From assembly GCA_013298325.1 (NCBI GenBank), contig JAAFHJ010000161.1, forward strand, positions 1 through 9,019: a stretch of 9,019 nt of DNA, written 5' to 3'. Below, in pieces: positions 6,605 to 9,019 of this stretch. Position numbers and translations under genes: made by a program. The stretch comes from Myxococcales bacterium (lineage in GTDB: Bacteria > Myxococcota_A > Polyangia > Polyangiales > Polyangiaceae). Position 1 is the first letter of the stretch; the number at the start of each line of letters is the position of its first letter. The notes below the pieces were generated by a model. It was not told where the DNA came from. It saw only the letters and a program-made list of their open reading frames with translations, and did no database searches.

Positions 6605-7069
6605 ATGAACCTCGCCTTGCCGGTACCGGAGGCGGTCTCGTCGCCGTGTTCGCGCTGGCTCGCGACCCTCGCGACCGACGTCGATGCCGCGATCGGGGCG
6701 ACGCTTTGGCTCGGCGAGCTTGCCGAAAGCGACCGCGACGACGTTGCCAACGCCCTCGATGCGGTGGCTGACGAAGCCGGAATTCCAAGGAATCATAGGC
6801 ATTTACTCGCCATAAACCGCTGGGTAGCTGCGAGCGACGGCGACGCTCTCATCTTCACGCGTGGCGACGTCACCCACCGAACGGTGTTCGCCGAGGACGG
6901 CACGCTTGTCGCCAGCAGCGCGCAACCGCGTGCGGGTGGCGCGCTCACGCCGGTCCCGTTCGCCGTCGCCCAGGACCGCCTTGCGCGGGGAATTCTCGCG
7001 GCGCGCCGCCAAGGGGGCGTCACCCAACACTCCGCATTGATGCCACTTTTGGCGGGGGACTGCCGATGA
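6605..7069 (+). CDS. Unrecognised 154-residue protein
   Basis: I do not recognise this protein. The ATG at 6605 gives 154 residues; an in-frame GTG at 6590 would add MTPLP, and neither start has a clear ribosome-binding site. There is no signal peptide or membrane segment, so it is probably cytoplasmic. Residues 17-60 are likely helical and acidic (LAESDRDDVANALDAVADEA). Residues 80-105 look like a beta hairpin (DALIFTRGDVTHRTVFAEDGTLVASS), and the C-terminal part is helical (AQDRLARGILAARRQGG). Coding is supported by GC-rich third positions and by an ATGA overlap of its TGA with the next gene's start, which implies coupled translation. Codons 59-75 break this pattern with a run of A/T-rich rare codons. 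It lies 70 bases after mnmA in the same direction. Confidence 0.7.
   Translation: MNLALPVPEAVSSPCSRWLATLATDVDAAIGATLWLGELAESDRDDVANALDAVADEAGIPRNHRHLLAINRWVAASDGDALIFTRGDVTHRTVFAEDGTLVASSAQPRAGGALTPVPFAVAQDRLARGILAARRQGGVTQHSALMPLLAGDCR
7054..7059 (+). promoter_or_regulatory. Shine-Dalgarno for the thioredoxin-fold lipoprotein
   Basis: GGGGGA lies six bases before the ATG at 7066, inside the end of the preceding gene. It is the clearest ribosome-binding site in the window. Together with the ATGA overlap it fixes the start of the downstream lipoprotein. Confidence 0.6.
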
Positions 7070-7602
7070 ATACAAACGTCTTTGGCGCTCTTGTCTTTGC
7101 CCTCCTGCTTGGCGCTTGTGGTCCGAAGTACGGAGAGCCTCTCGTCGGCGTTTCTGCACCCGACCGGGCCACTTCCGTTGCGTTTTCTTTCCGAACGGCC
7201 GGCGAGACGACGGCCGCCAAACGCATCGGCACCGAGCAATTTCTTGGGCAGCCGGCTCTTCTCGTCTTTGTCACGACCGACGATCTCGTCGCGCAGGCGC
7301 AGCTCGTTGCGCTCGCTCGCGCCGAGCGCGAGATGCCGTTTGGCGTCCCGGTGATCGCCGTTTTCGTCGTCGAAAAGCCTCAGGAAGAGCTCGTCCCCAG
7401 CTACGCGCGGACCCTCGATTTGCCGTTTGTCCTCGCGATTGCCGACGACGAGACCCGCGCCGGTGGAGCCCCCTTTTCGCTGGCGGCTGTTCCGACGCTG
7501 GTCCTCCTCGATGGCGGGGCCCACGTCGCGTGGAAGAACCCCGGCGTCGCCCATCCGAACGACGTCCGCAAGCAGATCGCGCTCCTCAAAGGCGGCAAAT
7601 AG
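7066..7602 (+). CDS. Thioredoxin-fold lipoprotein lacking redox cysteines
   Basis: This 178-residue protein has a lipoprotein signal, MNTNVFGALVFALLLGAC, with a good lipobox (LGAC) and lipidation at C18, so it should be membrane-anchored on the periplasmic side. Residues 55-176 follow the thioredoxin/TlpA-redoxin order: GQPALLVFVTTDD (strand beta1 into the active-site loop), a helix, PVIAVFVVE (strand), LPFVLAIADD, then AVPTLVLLDGGAHVAWKNPG, whose P143 sits at the conserved cis-proline position. The place normally holding WCxxC reads TTDDLVA, and C18 is the only cysteine in the whole protein, so thiol-disulfide chemistry is excluded. A binding, chaperone or structural role is more likely. The fold is assigned by pattern only. 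The start overlaps the preceding gene by ATGA, and the two products probably work together. The gene ends 12 bases from a convergent gene. Confidence 0.82.
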   Translation: MNTNVFGALVFALLLGACGPKYGEPLVGVSAPDRATSVAFSFRTAGETTAAKRIGTEQFLGQPALLVFVTTDDLVAQAQLVALARAEREMPFGVPVIAVFVVEKPQEELVPSYARTLDLPFVLAIADDETRAGGAPFSLAAVPTLVLLDGGAHVAWKNPGVAHPNDVRKQIALLKGGK

Positions 7603-7614
7603 TCGACGGTCTCG

Positions 7615-9019
7615 TCAGGGATCAATCGTCCAAAACTGCGCCGGGACGAGGATTTCCTCGGGGGACGTCCCACCGCGACGCACGTTTCCGTGTTTGTCGA
7701 TGCCGAAGCCGTGGTCGCCAAAGACGACGTAGAGTACGCGATGCCCCTTTGTCGTGGCGGCATCGCTGGCGTGGGTCGCAAGAATTCGTGCGACGTCGTG
7801 GGCGGTCCGGTGAAGTTTTTCGCCGTTTGCCGTCGTTGCGAGTCGCGCTTCAATCAGATCGAGCTTGAAGATATCCCGGGAACCGACGCGGAGCCGATGG
7901 GGGATCTCGGCCGCCTTGCCGAACGCGAGCGCTTCTCCGAGTTCGGGTTCGCCGTCGGGGAGGAAGGCGAGCTCGGGCCGCGCGAGTACGCGAAGCTGGT
8001 GGGCCGTCGTTGCCGGCAGCGTCGACCAGCAAATTTGCTCGGCGATGAGCTTGGCCCGCCCCCCAAGGAGGGCACGGAAGTGGGTTCCGACGTCCCGGCC
8101 GAGGTCGACGCGGAGCGAGTCGACGAGGGTGAAGACGGTCGTACGCGCGTCGTGCTCGCGGCCGCGCGCCGTCGCTGCGTTGAAGAGATCAAACGTCATT
8201 TTCGGACGGTTCGTCCGATGGGCAAACGTCGGAAATGCATCACCATAGACCCGCCCGAACGCATCCCCGAACTCGGTGACGAGCGCCTCAAGACGCTCAT
8301 CTTCGTGCCCTTCGAGGAGCGCGCGACGGAGCGGAAGGTAATTCGTCAAACAGAGTTGTTCGAGGGTCGCGAGCGCTTGCGGCCCCCGCGCCTGCGTCAG
8401 CGCGGATGCCCAGCCGCGAACGTCGGTGATCGACGCGACCGTCGGCTGGTAGGGGGGAACCGGAGGTGCCTCATTCTTCGGTGTAATTTCAATGACTTGT
8501 TTGGCGGCTGGGCGGCGCACCGCCGCGGAAGCAGGCGCTGGCGTCTCCGTTGCGAGGACCTGTTGGCGTTCGGTCGTCGCCGGCTCCGGCTCGCCGAGAA
8601 GCGCCCGGAGCGGGAGCGTCTCGACGGGGACCTCCACCTCGGTCGCATCGACACCCAGGAAGAGTTGGAGCGGAAGGCGCTTGGTTGCGGCGCAGAGGAG
8701 CTGGAGCGTCGCGGCGTCCCGCTTCCCAAGGAGTCCCTCGTCGCAAACGCTTGAAAGTCCTGAGAAAACAAGGCCGAGGCCCCGGAAGCCGAGGGCGAGG
8801 GTCCGCGTGAGTTGGCTGACGAGGAGCGACTTCGCGTCTTTCTCTTCGTCGGCGTCCTCTTCGCCGCCGTGGACGGCGAGGGTGCTCTCGACGGCGAAGG
8901 TTACGCGGTCGGCGACCGATCGGCGGTCCCGGGCCGCGAGATCGACGGCAACCGCGAGGAGCCCCTCCACCGGTGCCGGCGGCGGCGCAAACGCGATCGC
9001 GCCGGCGAGCGGAGCATCG
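7615..9019 (-). CDS. PglZ-domain protein, N terminus beyond window
   Basis: The frame is open from the right edge to a TGA at 7615-7617; 467 residues are visible and the true start lies outside. The C-terminal part (about 7636-8148) has the layout of the PglZ/alkaline-phosphatase superfamily: TVFTLVDSLRVDLG with a metal-type Asp (codon 8119-8121), WSTLPATTAHQ supplying the Thr nucleophile position (near 8010), then YVVFGDHGFG with the Asp-His metal pair (7711-7716), and GNVRRGGTSPEEILVPAQFW at the end. These motifs look intact, so a phosphatase or nuclease-like hydrolase activity is possible. The N-terminal visible half is Leu/Ala-rich and helical, with an acidic patch (GGEEDADEEKDAK) and a Pro-rich linker (about 8430-8580). 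PglZ proteins occur in BREX and Pgl phage defence but also in unrelated signalling contexts; no other defence gene is visible here. Confidence 0.82.
   Translation of the reverse strand, partial: DAPLAGAIAFAPPPAPVEGLLAVAVDLAARDRRSVADRVTFAVESTLAVHGGEEDADEEKDAKSLLVSQLTRTLALGFRGLGLVFSGLSSVCDEGLLGKRDAATLQLLCAATKRLPLQLFLGVDATEVEVPVETLPLRALLGEPEPATTERQQVLATETPAPASAAVRRPAAKQVIEITPKNEAPPVPPYQPTVASITDVRGWASALTQARGPQALATLEQLCLTNYLPLRRALLEGHEDERLEALVTEFGDAFGRVYGDAFPTFAHRTNRPKMTFDLFNAATARGREHDARTTVFTLVDSLRVDLGRDVGTHFRALLGGRAKLIAEQICWSTLPATTAHQLRVLARPELAFLPDGEPELGEALAFGKAAEIPHRLRVGSRDIFKLDLIEARLATTANGEKLHRTAHDVARILATHASDAATTKGHRVLYVVFGDHGFGIDKHGNVRRGGTSPEEILVPAQFWTIDP

Noticed and set aside
6574..6627. GGTACC palindromes at 6575-6580 and near 6621-6626 as a hairpin or att-like pair
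   Set aside because: The paired arms are only about seven bases, the loop is long, and one arm lies within coding sequence. There is no integrase or other sign of a mobile element.
7690..8754. A 354-codon plus-strand open frame opposite the PglZ gene
   Set aside because: The translation is Arg/Glu-rich without recognisable motifs, and the minus strand carries clear PglZ motifs over the same bases.

Overview
The window is high-GC bacterial DNA with dense genes and strong G/C preference at third codon positions. Three things suggest a member of the Myxococcota, probably of the Sorangium/Polyangium/Labilithrix type: a long cysteine-rich surface lipoprotein with a MYXO-CTERM-like tail, a FliA-type sigma factor with no flagellar genes nearby, and many exported proteins of unknown role. 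That placement is an inference. No rRNA, tRNA, CRISPR array, insertion sequence or integrase was seen. The window looks like ordinary chromosome rather than an obvious mobile island.

Left block, minus strand (1-2270). Three genes run leftward: a DUF2071 (YqjF-like) protein, a probable lipoprotein of unknown function, and a secreted TPR protein cut by the left edge. The lipoprotein and TPR genes overlap by four bases (GTGA), so they are probably co-translated. The DUF2071 gene lies 64 bases upstream and may share the transcript.

Centre (2271-4697). A 221-base divergent spacer separates the left block from a 677-residue rightward gene. That protein has a lipoprotein signal, a jelly-roll-like N-terminal domain, about 400 residues of cysteine-rich repeats, and a C-terminal Cys + membrane helix + Arg tail. 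A perfect 16-bp hairpin with a T-rich tail follows it and is very probably its terminator.

Right block, plus strand (4698-7602). In order: a FliA-like sigma factor, mnmA (tRNA 2-thiouridylase), an unrecognised 154-residue protein, and a thioredoxin-fold lipoprotein that lacks redox cysteines. The last two overlap by ATGA. All gaps here are 70 bases or less and no terminator was seen between the genes, so this may be one operon. mnmA is the only gene with a firmly assigned biochemical role.

Right edge, minus strand (7615-9019). The C-terminal part of a PglZ-domain protein meets the plus-strand block tail to tail across 12 bases. Its N terminus is outside the window. Whether it belongs to a defence system such as BREX cannot be decided from what is visible.
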